From Devosia sediminis (GTDB lineage: Bacteria > Pseudomonadota > Alphaproteobacteria > Rhizobiales > Devosiaceae), in the NCBI RefSeq assembly GCF_016411825.1, contig NZ_JAEKMH010000003.1:186001-250000 (forward strand): 64,000 bases of DNA, in the 5' to 3' direction. Every line of letters starts with the position of its first letter. Position 1 is the stretch's first letter. The translations under genes and the position numbers were made by a program. The notes beneath the pieces are model-generated. The model saw only the letters and a program-made list of their open reading frames with translations. It searched no databases and had not been told where the DNA came from. Shown here one piece after another: positions 16,109-24,552 of the stretch.

Positions 16109-18534
16109 TGATGCCGCCCCGCGCGACCTACCGCCTCCAGCTCAACAAGGATTTCACTTTCGCCGACGCCACGGCGCTGGTGCCCTATCTGGATGAACTC
16201 GGCATCAGCCACGCTTACCTGTCGCCGATCCTCAAGGCGAGGCCCGGCAGCACGCATGGCTACGACACGGTCGACCATACCCAGATCGATCCGGAACTGG
16301 GGTCGATCGACGAGCTTCGGACGCTGGCCGGCGCGCTCCAAGAACGCGGCATGGGCATCCTGCTCGATTTCGTACCCAACCACATGGGCGTCGGTGGCGC
16401 CGATAATGTGCTGTGGCTCGACGTGCTCAAGCTGGGCCGCGCCAGCCGCTACGCCGATTGGTTTGACATCGATTGGGACCCGCCTCATCCCGGCATGGAA
16501 GGCAAGCTCCTGCTGCCCTTCCTCGGCGCCAGCTATGCGGAAAGCCTCGCTGCCGGGCATCTTCGCCTCAAGGCGGATGATGAGGGTTTCGCAGTCTGGG
16601 CCTATGACGGCGACAAGCTGCCGGTCCGCCCCGAGGATGCCGCGCTGTTGCTGCAGCGCTTCGGGAGCCGGGAGGCTGCCGTGGCGGCCCTGACGGGCGA
16701 GGCCGCCAAGGCGGAAAGCTGGGTCGCGCTCGATGGTCTCATCGCCACCCAGCATTGGCGCCTGGCGCATTTCGCCGTCGCCTCGGACGAGATCAACTAC
16801 CGGCGCTTCTTCATCAACAGCGATCTGGCTGGTATCCGGATCGACCGTCGGGAAGTCTTCGACCATGCCCACGCCCTGATTTTCGATCTGATCGATGAAG
16901 GCCTGGTCCAGGGGCTTCGTCTCGACCACATTGACGGGCTGCTCGATCCCAAAGCCTACCTTCAGCGTCTGCGGCAACAATCGCCACGCCCGATCTATCT
17001 GGTTGTCGAAAAGATCCTCGCACCACACGAGCAGCTTCGCGCCGATTGGCCCGTCGACGGGACTACAGGATACGAGGTCGGCGCGCAGTTGACGCGGCTG
17101 CTGACGGCCGAAGATGGGCAGGCGGACGTCACGAACACCTATGACGCCTTTGTCGGCCGCACCGTCCCGCCTGCCGAAGAGGCCTATCGCTGCAAACTGC
17201 GGGTCATGGACAATGAGCTTGCCGCCGAACTCGCGACCCTCTCCCGGCTCGCCGCCGCTGTCGCATGGTCCGGCGCTGCCACGCGCGATTTGACCGAGCT
17301 TGGACTGAGGCGCGGCCTGCGCGAGGTTATCGCCCACCTTGCCGTCTACCGAACCTATGCCGATGACCGGGGCCTGTCCGATCGCGACCGGCGCGAACTC
17401 TGCCGCGCCGTCGGGCGTGCGCGCCGCAGTCAGCCTCAGATCCAGCCCATGGTTTGGAATTTCATCGAAGCCCTGCTGGGAGGGCAGCTCGGACCGCACT
17501 ACGACCCCAAGGCGATCGCCCTCGTCATCGGCCGCTTCCAGCAATTGGCGGGTCCGGTCATGGCCAAGGGTCTCGAGGACACGGCGCTCTACCGCTACAA
17601 TCGCCTGGTCGCCCTCAACGAAGTCGGTGCCCATCCCGACCGCTTCTCGGTATCGCCTGCTGCCTTTCACGACAGCAATCGGCGCCGCCTGCAAACGCAT
17701 CCGCATTCCATGATCGCCACCTCGACCCACGATACCAAGCGCGGCGAGGATACGAGGGTTATGATCGGTGCCATCACCGGAGACCCGGGTGCCTGGACCG
17801 CGGCGGTGCACGATTGGCGGGAAATGTTGGCCAGCTCTGGCGCCGCCATTCATCCCAACGACCAGTACCTGTTCTTTCAGCTCATGCTGGGTGGCTGGCC
17901 GATGAATGGGTCGAGCGATGATTTCGCCGACCGCATCAAAGGGGCGATGATCAAGTCGCTGCGGGAGGCGCGCGAGCGCAACGATTGGGGCGTTAACGAC
18001 ACCGCCTACGAGGCGGCGCTGACCAGTTTCGTCGATCGCGCCTTGGTGCACCAGTCCTTCATGTCCAGCTTCCGGGCTATCCGTGCAGGCTTCGTGGCCA
18101 TAGCGCGGCGCAAGGGCCTCATCCAGGCCGGCCTAAAGCTGACGATACCAGGCGTGCCCGACATCTACCGGGGAGCCGAGGACTGGGAGCAAAGCTTCGT
18201 CGATCCGGACAATCGCCGTCCCGTGGATTTTGCCGGTCTGTATCGACGGTTACAGGCCCCGCAGCCGGATCGTGACGACAAGCTTGTCCTCACGCAGACG
18301 CTGCTGCGTTTCAGGAAGGCGGCGCCCAACCTGTTCGCATCAGGCACCTATGAACCGATCCCTGCCGGCGCAGACGTCCTGGCCTTCCGGCGCAGTTTCG
18401 GTGGTGACGAACTGGTTGTCCTCGCGGACCTGTCCTCCAGGCATGAGGCAGGCCTGCCGCAACTCTCCACCCTGCCCACCCTATACGGCTCCCACGAGGC
18501 GCCGCTGTGGATTTTGGGGCAGGAACGCGGCTAA
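16108..18534 (+). CDS. treY: Malto-oligosyltrehalose synthase
   Basis: A GH13 enzyme of 808 residues that isomerises the reducing-end linkage of maltodextrins to alpha-1,1. The N-terminus ATYRLQLNKDFTFADATALV and LSPILKARPGSTHGYDTVDH are hallmark TreY sequences. The catalytic region includes GLRLDHIDGL and VVEKIL. The C-terminal half has STHDTKRGEDTR and PGVPDIYRGAEDWE. ATG 16108 overlaps the treZ stop (TGATGATG; a second ATG follows at 16111). The 3' end is antisense to the end of the siderophore-interacting gene. No treX or glycogen genes are nearby. Confidence 0.95.
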   Translation: MMPPRATYRLQLNKDFTFADATALVPYLDELGISHAYLSPILKARPGSTHGYDTVDHTQIDPELGSIDELRTLAGALQERGMGILLDFVPNHMGVGGADNVLWLDVLKLGRASRYADWFDIDWDPPHPGMEGKLLLPFLGASYAESLAAGHLRLKADDEGFAVWAYDGDKLPVRPEDAALLLQRFGSREAAVAALTGEAAKAESWVALDGLIATQHWRLAHFAVASDEINYRRFFINSDLAGIRIDRREVFDHAHALIFDLIDEGLVQGLRLDHIDGLLDPKAYLQRLRQQSPRPIYLVVEKILAPHEQLRADWPVDGTTGYEVGAQLTRLLTAEDGQADVTNTYDAFVGRTVPPAEEAYRCKLRVMDNELAAELATLSRLAAAVAWSGAATRDLTELGLRRGLREVIAHLAVYRTYADDRGLSDRDRRELCRAVGRARRSQPQIQPMVWNFIEALLGGQLGPHYDPKAIALVIGRFQQLAGPVMAKGLEDTALYRYNRLVALNEVGAHPDRFSVSPAAFHDSNRRRLQTHPHSMIATSTHDTKRGEDTRVMIGAITGDPGAWTAAVHDWREMLASSGAAIHPNDQYLFFQLMLGGWPMNGSSDDFADRIKGAMIKSLREARERNDWGVNDTAYEAALTSFVDRALVHQSFMSSFRAIRAGFVAIARRKGLIQAGLKLTIPGVPDIYRGAEDWEQSFVDPDNRRPVDFAGLYRRLQAPQPDRDDKLVLTQTLLRFRKAAPNLFASGTYEPIPAGADVLAFRRSFGGDELVVLADLSSRHEAGLPQLSTLPTLYGSHEAPLWILGQERG

Positions 18535-19636
18535 TTTGGCCGACGTGACCATGGGGACCGGATCGCCCCCAGGGCTTCACTCGCCTTCTGCTTTCCCTCG
18601 ACGCCAGTAGCCAATGGTGGCGGATGGCGGTGAACGCCGCCTCTTCCACGCCCGCAAAGGCATATACTGCCGTGTCCTGCGGCGGCATTTCTACGGCTCG
18701 CACGGCATCGATGAGAAGTGTCGTCGTGCCGGGCTCGGCGCCGTTTCGATAGAGCCAGCGCACTTCTATGCCGGGATGGGCGATATTTTGTTGGTCGCTC
18801 TCGCTGTCGATCTCGATCAGGGCGATGCCTCGCGCGCTGCCCGGAACGGCCTCGAGATGGCGGGCAATCGCCGGCAATGCAGTCTCGTCCCCCACGAGGA
18901 GATACCAATCCGCGTTGGGCACCGGACGACCGATGGGGCCGCGGACGCCAACGAGATCGCCTGCCTTCGCCCCCATCGCCCAGCCTGCACCGACGCCGTG
19001 GCTGCCATCCTCATCCGCGTGGATCACGAAATCGACCTCGATCGTGCCGGCGGCCGCGTCGATGTTTCGTATCGTGTAGGTTCGAACGCTGGGCCGCTTG
19101 TCATCAGGCGGCCAGATGGCAAGTCCGTCCTTGCCGGGCACCGGCCATTCCGGCTCGGTGACGCCCGCCGGTGGCACGAAGAGCTTGATGTGCAGTCCGC
19201 CGGTTGCGAAGCTCTCAAGGTTCTGACCCGAGAGGCTGATCCTGCGCATCTTCGGGCTAAGGTCCAGCACCCTCGTGACGGTCATCTCTCGAAAATTCGG
19301 GAAGACGGTCGCATCCGCACCATCGCCCGTCCATTCGATCTGCAGATGCTGGCCGGTTGCAAACTCGATGAGATGGCTGGCCATGACACTTTTGATATAG
19401 GCCAGTCCCGCCTCGTGCACGGCAGTGACGCGAATGCCCACGGCATCGCGCTCTGGCCGTACGATCGCCGCGCCAGTGAGAAACCCGATCGTTCCACCGT
19501 CTTCTGTCAGTTCTACGGGAAACTCGTGCTCGGCCATGTGGTCCAGCAACTGCCTTGAAACCGCCGCTGCGTCGGCGAGCAGGACCCTGACTTCGGCGAT
19601 CAAGGCTTTGGGAGGATGGTCAGTGCTCGCGGTCAC
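18311..19636 (-). CDS. Siderophore-interacting protein (FAD-dependent ferric-siderophore reductase), doubtful 3' end
   Basis: Residues about 5-95 resemble DUF2218 (LLDHMAEHEFPVELTEDGGT). From about 115 onward the SIP-type FAD reductase follows (RVLDLSPKMRRISLSG, RPSVRTYTIRN with the FAD-binding RxYT motif, GVRGPIGRPVP, LLVGDETALPAIARHLE). It releases iron from imported siderophores in the cytoplasm. The start is GTG 19636 behind AAGGAGG, overlapping the upstream permease by 4 bases. As drawn it has 441 residues and runs 224 bases antisense into treY, about 70 residues longer than usual. In another frame a TAG at 18531-18533 would end it at the treY stop, so a frameshift near 18600 is suspected. 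Confidence 0.75.
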   Translation of the reverse strand: MTASTDHPPKALIAEVRVLLADAAAVSRQLLDHMAEHEFPVELTEDGGTIGFLTGAAIVRPERDAVGIRVTAVHEAGLAYIKSVMASHLIEFATGQHLQIEWTGDGADATVFPNFREMTVTRVLDLSPKMRRISLSGQNLESFATGGLHIKLFVPPAGVTEPEWPVPGKDGLAIWPPDDKRPSVRTYTIRNIDAAAGTIEVDFVIHADEDGSHGVGAGWAMGAKAGDLVGVRGPIGRPVPNADWYLLVGDETALPAIARHLEAVPGSARGIALIEIDSESDQQNIAHPGIEVRWLYRNGAEPGTTTLLIDAVRAVEMPPQDTAVYAFAGVEEAAFTAIRHHWLLASRESRRRVKPWGRSGPHGHVGQISRVPAPKSTAAPRGSRIGWAGWRVAAGLPHAWRTGPRGQPVRHHRNCAGRPGRLRRQGSVHRCLMRTGWAPPS

Positions 19637-20682
19637 AGCCGCCTCCTTGCTTCGGTAAAGAGCAACCAGCCGAGATAGCCACCGCCAAGCATGACGGTGA
19701 TGATGCCGACCGGCAGGGGGTTCGGCGCGACGTGCTGGGCGACGTAATCGGCCGAAAGACAGAGCAATGCGCCGACAAAGGCCGCCGGCGGCAGCGTGAT
19801 ACCGGCGGTCCGAGCGAGCCGGCGGCCAATCTGCGGCGCGACCAGGGATATGAAGGCGATCGGCCCGGACGCCGCAGTGACGGTCGCTGTCAGAGCCACC
19901 CCTACCAGGATGAGGCCCAGGCGGATTTGTCCGACCCGGACTCCATGCGACATGGCCACGTCGTCGCCAAGCTCCATCTGCCGCATTGGACGGCTCAGCA
20001 TCAGGGCCACAGCCAGGAGCAGGACGATAGAGACGCCCCCGCCGAGCACTTGCTCCCACGAGATGCCATTGAGCGAGCCGGCGTTCCAGGCGGAGGCGGA
20101 CATTGCCTGGTCCAGATCCGCCTTGAGGATCAGCCAGGTATTGGTCGAAGCCAGCATGGCAGACACACCGATACCGACGACGATCAACCGGAAACCCTGT
20201 ATGCCGCGCCGGAATGCGATGAGATAGACGAGCACGGCCGTCCCGACACCGCCAAGGAGAGCACCGCCGGCCAGTTGAAGGTAGGTGCCGTCGATGAACA
20301 GCAACACCACCAGCGCGCCGGTATAGGAGCCATCCGAGAAGCCGATAAGGCCCGGATCGGCCAGCGGATTACGCAGCATCGATTGAAAGATCGCGCCCGA
20401 CACGCCTAAGGCGGCGCCAAACACCACTGCCGCAACGACCCGCGGCAGGCGCCATTCGACCACGATCTCGTGGACGATGCCCGTTTCCCCGCCTGCAAGG
20501 GCGGAGATCACCTGGCCGGGCGCGAGCTGATATGAGCCTGTCATCAGGGCCAGGACCGCCAAAATGGTGATGACAACGGTTACCACCGCGCAGACCAAAG
20601 CCGTGCGCCCGTCAAATCGTCCCAATACCCTGGAATGTCCCAAAGGCATTCGACGGGGCGAGACGATCCGGCCGTCGGTCAT
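19633..20682 (-). CDS. Iron-siderophore ABC transporter permease (FecCD family)
   Basis: A 349-residue inner-membrane permease with nine to ten hydrophobic segments. Family landmarks are MLRNPLADPGLIGFSDGSY near 110, LGVSGAIFQ, and GPIAFISLVAPQIGRRL near 265. It overlaps the upstream permease by 4 bases (ATGA) and the downstream reductase by 4 bases. It forms a heterodimeric channel with the product of 20679-21722. Confidence 0.93.
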   Translation of the reverse strand: MTDGRIVSPRRMPLGHSRVLGRFDGRTALVCAVVTVVITILAVLALMTGSYQLAPGQVISALAGGETGIVHEIVVEWRLPRVVAAVVFGAALGVSGAIFQSMLRNPLADPGLIGFSDGSYTGALVVLLFIDGTYLQLAGGALLGGVGTAVLVYLIAFRRGIQGFRLIVVGIGVSAMLASTNTWLILKADLDQAMSASAWNAGSLNGISWEQVLGGGVSIVLLLAVALMLSRPMRQMELGDDVAMSHGVRVGQIRLGLILVGVALTATVTAASGPIAFISLVAPQIGRRLARTAGITLPPAAFVGALLCLSADYVAQHVAPNPLPVGIITVMLGGGYLGWLLFTEARRRL

Positions 20683-21722
20683 AGTCCGCTCACCCGCCTG
20701 CGGCGCGCCAGCGCGATCAGGACTGGCGCTCCGACAAAGGCCGTTATGATGCCAACGGGCATCTCACCCGGACGCATGACGACCCGTCCAAGAATGTCCG
20801 ATGCCAGGAGCAGACTGGGCGCAAGAAGCGCGCTGTAGGCAAAAATCCAGCGCTGGTCGGGCCCGACGATCCAGCGCGCGACATGCGGCACCATGAGCCC
20901 GACAAAGCCGATGGGGCCGGCAATGGCGGTGGCGCCACCGGCGAGAAGGGTGATGGCGATCACTGACAGGACGCGCGCTCTTGTCAGTTTGACGCCGTGC
21001 GATTGGGCAAGATCATCGCCCAGCGCCATGGCATTGAGGGGCCCGGAAACCGCGAAGGCGAGGATGATGCCCGCTGCAAAGAAGGGCAGGATTGGCCAGA
21101 GCACGTCGAGGGGGCGGCCCAGTATGCTGCCGGCATTCCAGGAGCGCATCGCATCGAAGGCATCCGGATTGCCGAGCTGCAGCGCCTCCCGGAATCCGCC
21201 CAGCACGGCGCCGATGCACACCCCGGCAAGCACCATGACGACGGGCGACTGGCCTTGTCGCGTCGATCCGAGCGCCAGCACCATCAGCGTAACCAACAGA
21301 GCACCGGCAAAGGCGAACCACATATAGCTTTCGATACCGCGGACCCCGAGCATGCCGACCGCGACCGTCACGGCAAAGGACGCACCGGCATGGACCCCCA
21401 GAATCCCGGGGTCCGCCAGCGAATTTCGCGTCAGCGCCTGAATCAGGGCGCCGGACAGCCCGAGCGCAATCCCCACCGACAATCCGACGAATGTCCGCGG
21501 AAGCCTGAAGTCGCGGATGGCGAAGTGGTCGATATTGGCGGACGGGTTGAACAGCGCATCCCACACCGTGCCCGGCGTAATGGTCGTCGATCCGATCATC
21601 ATGCTGCCGATCAGTAGCGCGAGCAGCAGCATGGCCGCTGCGATCACTCCCGCCATGCGACGACGCGCTCGGGGAGCAGGCTGTGCCCCCCGAGTCTCAA
21701 GCGGTATGGCCCGCGTCGTCAC
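20679..21722 (-). CDS. Iron-siderophore ABC transporter permease (FecCD family)
   Basis: A 347-residue permease paralogous to its neighbour, with matching landmarks: LTRNSLADPGILGVHAGAS and GPIGFVGLMVPHVARWI. It starts at GTG 21722, overlapping the binding-protein stop (GTGA). The N-terminus is basic and cytoplasmic (RAIPLETRGAQPAPRARRR), and the rest is almost entirely hydrophobic. It lies in the same four-gene iron operon. Confidence 0.93.
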   Translation of the reverse strand: MTTRAIPLETRGAQPAPRARRRMAGVIAAAMLLLALLIGSMMIGSTTITPGTVWDALFNPSANIDHFAIRDFRLPRTFVGLSVGIALGLSGALIQALTRNSLADPGILGVHAGASFAVTVAVGMLGVRGIESYMWFAFAGALLVTLMVLALGSTRQGQSPVVMVLAGVCIGAVLGGFREALQLGNPDAFDAMRSWNAGSILGRPLDVLWPILPFFAAGIILAFAVSGPLNAMALGDDLAQSHGVKLTRARVLSVIAITLLAGGATAIAGPIGFVGLMVPHVARWIVGPDQRWIFAYSALLAPSLLLASDILGRVVMRPGEMPVGIITAFVGAPVLIALARRRRVSGL

Positions 21723-22687
21723 TCAGCTGCCGGCAGTGTCGCCAGTGCGGCGTCCAGCGAAGCCAGATACTGCAGCACGGCGCCGTAGGAGTTGTTGCCG
21801 GGGCAGAACAGCCCAATGGCGTGGCCGGAAGCCACGGCCGGCAAGGCCTGCCAGGTATTGGTCTCGACCACCGGAACGAAGGGCTCGGTCGGTTCGCCAT
21901 CGGCGCCCACCGGATAGGTGATCACGTCGTACTGGGCGAGTTCACCAAGCTGCTCGAAGGAATATGAGGTCCAGGCCAGCGGATCAGCACCTTCGGGTGC
22001 TTCGGGATAGTCGATGCCAACCTCGTCGCGGCCGATTTCCGAGCATCCGATGTCGGCAATGGCAAAAGTGCCCGGGTCGGAAGACGACCAGCGATTGACG
22101 TCGACGAACGAGGTGTCCGCGATGAGGTCGCCATATTTCTGCTGAATGTCGGCAAGGCGGGTCGCGAACTCGGCCTTCTGTGCGCTCAGGGCCTCGGTCG
22201 TATTGGCGGCGTCGGCTATGCCGTCGGCGAGAGCCTTCCACTCGGTATCGAGACTATAAAAGACCGTTGGCGCAATCGCCTCGAGCTGCTGGCGGATCTG
22301 TTCGAATTCGCCACCGGGCACCTGAACCAGAATGAGGTCAGGCGCCAGGCTCGCGAGCTTCTCCATGTCGACTTCGTCGGCGCTCGCTGCAAGAATAGTG
22401 GCAGCCTGGTAGACCGCCTGCTGTTCCTGCGGGAGCCGCGAAACGTCGGAATCAGATTCAGCGGTCACCGCAATTGGCGTGCCGCCCAGGTCGATGAAGG
22501 GCAGCGTGGTATTACCCAGCGTTGCGATGCGCTGTGGCGCGGCTGGGATTTCGATCGAGCCGTTAGCTGCCTCGATCGTGCGCGTTTCCTGCGCCGAAAC
22601 GGCGGAGGCAATGCCAATGAGCGCGACAGCGGCCAGCCCCGTGCGGATGAAAGCCGGCCGGCTGGTGCAAAAGTGTTGGATGGACAT
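21719..22687 (-). CDS. Iron-siderophore ABC transporter substrate-binding protein
   Basis: A 322-residue periplasmic class III binding protein. The signal peptide ends near SAVSAQE (about residue 32). The mature chain opens with RTIEAANGSIEIPAAPQRIAT, typical of FecB/FhuD-like proteins, then MEKLASLAPDLILV and a C-terminal lobe. GGGAG lies 8 bases before the ATG. It heads the operon binding protein - permease - permease - reductase. No ATP-binding gene follows, so the ATPase must come from elsewhere. An IRO-like motif lies upstream. Confidence 0.9.
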   Translation of the reverse strand: MSIQHFCTSRPAFIRTGLAAVALIGIASAVSAQETRTIEAANGSIEIPAAPQRIATLGNTTLPFIDLGGTPIAVTAESDSDVSRLPQEQQAVYQAATILAASADEVDMEKLASLAPDLILVQVPGGEFEQIRQQLEAIAPTVFYSLDTEWKALADGIADAANTTEALSAQKAEFATRLADIQQKYGDLIADTSFVDVNRWSSSDPGTFAIADIGCSEIGRDEVGIDYPEAPEGADPLAWTSYSFEQLGELAQYDVITYPVGADGEPTEPFVPVVETNTWQALPAVASGHAIGLFCPGNNSYGAVLQYLASLDAALATLPAAE

Positions 22688-22753
22688 GGTGTGCTCCCGG
22701 CGGGATGTGCCCCGGGTTCCTCACACTGCTGACCGGTCGCGCTCCAGCTAAGG

Positions 22754-22768
22754 TGACTGTTTAGATCA
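22754..22768. promoter_or_regulatory. IRO-box-like motif (TGA-N9-TCA), possible iron-responsive operator
   Basis: TGACTGTTTAGATCA lies 67 bases upstream of the binding-protein ATG. The rhizobial iron regulator RirA is reported to use the IRO box TGA-N9-TCA. Only six positions are fixed, so chance matches are frequent. The placement ahead of an iron-uptake operon makes it worth noting. Confidence 0.3.
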
Positions 22769-22832
22769 GGTTTAGTCAGCCTTCAAGGGGAATCGGCGCT
22801 GCATAAGGCAGGAGCGATCAGCGCCAACCCTG

Positions 22833-24536
22833 TCAGCGGACCACGGATACTCGGTCGGAAATCGCCTTGAGCCAGATTGCCACGGCTACGGCGCCGCCAT
22901 CCTTCACACCAATGGCGCGATCGCCCAAATAGGCGGATCGGCCGAGTGACGGATGCATGCTCGCGGTCGCCTCCGCCCCGGCCTCCGCGGCTGCTACCGC
23001 GGCGACAAAAGCAGCAAGCGGCTCCGTGCCACGCGCGAGTTCGTTTGCCCAGGTGTCGGCAGCGGGGCGCAGGGCATCGACCATGGTCCGGTTGCCGATA
23101 CGGGCTCCGCCAAGTTGCTCAACCGCCTCGACGGCTGCAGTGAACGCTGCTGACCAGTCCTGGCCCATCGCCGCCGCCTTGCCCTGCAGGCTGCTGGCGG
23201 CGCGCACCAGTCCTACCGCATAAAACGGACCTGAACTGCCCGCGATTGCGCGGCGCAGCGCGTCCGCAATGGCCATGCAGGCAGATTCGGGGGTATTGAA
23301 TGCACTCTCGGGCAGGCCTCGAATGGCGTCCGCTCCTCGGGCCATGCTCGCACCCAGATCGCCGTCGCCGGCCTGGCTGTCGAGGTCGGCAAGAAGGTTT
23401 TCCTGTGCCGCCAATTCTGCCGCCACGGCCAGCGCCACCGCCTGAATCTGCCTCGCTTGCGGCCCTGCTGCATGCTCGATGGTTGCATAAGCGGTCGCCG
23501 GTGCGGCAACGATCCGCCGCTCAGGCGCAATCCGCCCGTCGCTGCTCCACGAGCGCACCTCGGTTGGCGCATCGAGCGCCTGCAGCATGCTGTCATCGAC
23601 CGGCAGGATGCTGATGGAGCAGCCTGGCATATCGAGGGCCGACAGATAAACGCCCGAATACAGCCGCTCGACGATGAGCCCGACCTCGCGGCAGCGTGCC
23701 AGGGCTCGTCGCGCCACGATCGCCAACTCGATGGGCGGCGTGGCGCCCAGGCCATTGACGAGAACAACGACACGCTGTCCGGGCGCAATGCCCTTGTCGT
23801 CGAGAATGGTTTGGACAAGGCGATCGACAAGCACATCGGCAGGTTGCAGGTGGACGCGCTCTACGCCTTTTTCGCCATGGATGCCCAAGCCAATCTCGAT
23901 CTCGTCGTCGGCCAGGTTGAAGCCGGGCCTGCCCACCGACGGCACGGTACAGGCGCCGAGTGCAACGCCCATGGTCCCCACCGCCTCGGCAGCGGCGCGC
24001 GCAAATTGCGCGACCTGCTCGACCGGCAGGCCTCGATCCGCGGCATTGCCGGCGATCTTGTGAACCAGCACGGTACCGGCAATGCCGCGGCGGCGTTCGG
24101 GCGCGACGGTTTTCCGCAGGGCCACGTCGTCGGCCACCACCACGATCTCGGTCGGGATGCCCTGGGCAGTCGCCATTTCGGCAGCCAGGCCGAAATTCAG
24201 CCGGTCGCCGGTGTAATTCTTGACGATCAGCACGGCGCCACGCGGACCGGCTGTCGCCTTGATCGCGGCGAGCACGGCGTCGACGCTCGGCGAAGTGAAG
24301 ACGTCGCCGGCGATGGCGCCAGCCAGCATGCCCCTGCCGACATAGCCGGCGTGGCCGGGCTCATGGCCGCTGCCGCCACCGGACAGCACCGCGACGGGGC
24401 GATCCTCGGCGGGGCGGTCGTCATGCCGGATAAGCACATTCTCCGTGTCCAGCAGGGCCAGTCCTGGCGTCGCGTCGACCAGGCCCTCCAGCACTTCGCG
24501 AACCAGGTGGCGGGGATCGTTGATGAGTTTCTTCAT
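22833..24536 (-). CDS. Single-chain dihydroxyacetone kinase-type enzyme (DhaK-DhaL fusion)
   Basis: A 567-residue ATP-dependent kinase. The DhaK domain (1-330) has SGGGSGHEPGHAGYVGRGML at 52-71 and His220 in GIHGEKG, which binds the substrate carbonyl covalently. The DhaL domain (about 370-567) has the Mg-ATP motif DSQAGDGDLGASMARGA. ATG 24536 is used because an upstream extension lacks family similarity. It follows the TRAP permease by 16 bases, so it probably phosphorylates what the TRAP system imports or its product: dihydroxyacetone, erythrulose or another small ketose. Homologues with several such specificities exist, so the substrate is open. Confidence 0.88.
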   Translation of the reverse strand: MKKLINDPRHLVREVLEGLVDATPGLALLDTENVLIRHDDRPAEDRPVAVLSGGGSGHEPGHAGYVGRGMLAGAIAGDVFTSPSVDAVLAAIKATAGPRGAVLIVKNYTGDRLNFGLAAEMATAQGIPTEIVVVADDVALRKTVAPERRRGIAGTVLVHKIAGNAADRGLPVEQVAQFARAAAEAVGTMGVALGACTVPSVGRPGFNLADDEIEIGLGIHGEKGVERVHLQPADVLVDRLVQTILDDKGIAPGQRVVVLVNGLGATPPIELAIVARRALARCREVGLIVERLYSGVYLSALDMPGCSISILPVDDSMLQALDAPTEVRSWSSDGRIAPERRIVAAPATAYATIEHAAGPQARQIQAVALAVAAELAAQENLLADLDSQAGDGDLGASMARGADAIRGLPESAFNTPESACMAIADALRRAIAGSSGPFYAVGLVRAASSLQGKAAAMGQDWSAAFTAAVEAVEQLGGARIGNRTMVDALRPAADTWANELARGTEPLAAFVAAVAAAEAGAEATASMHPSLGRSAYLGDRAIGVKDGGAVAVAIWLKAISDRVSVVR

Positions 24537-24552
24537 GGCGCGTCCAGTTGCG

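Noticed and set aside
16015-18051. A 678-codon open frame antisense to treZ/treY
   Set aside because: It is a shadow frame of treY; no ribosome site and no recognisable protein sequence.
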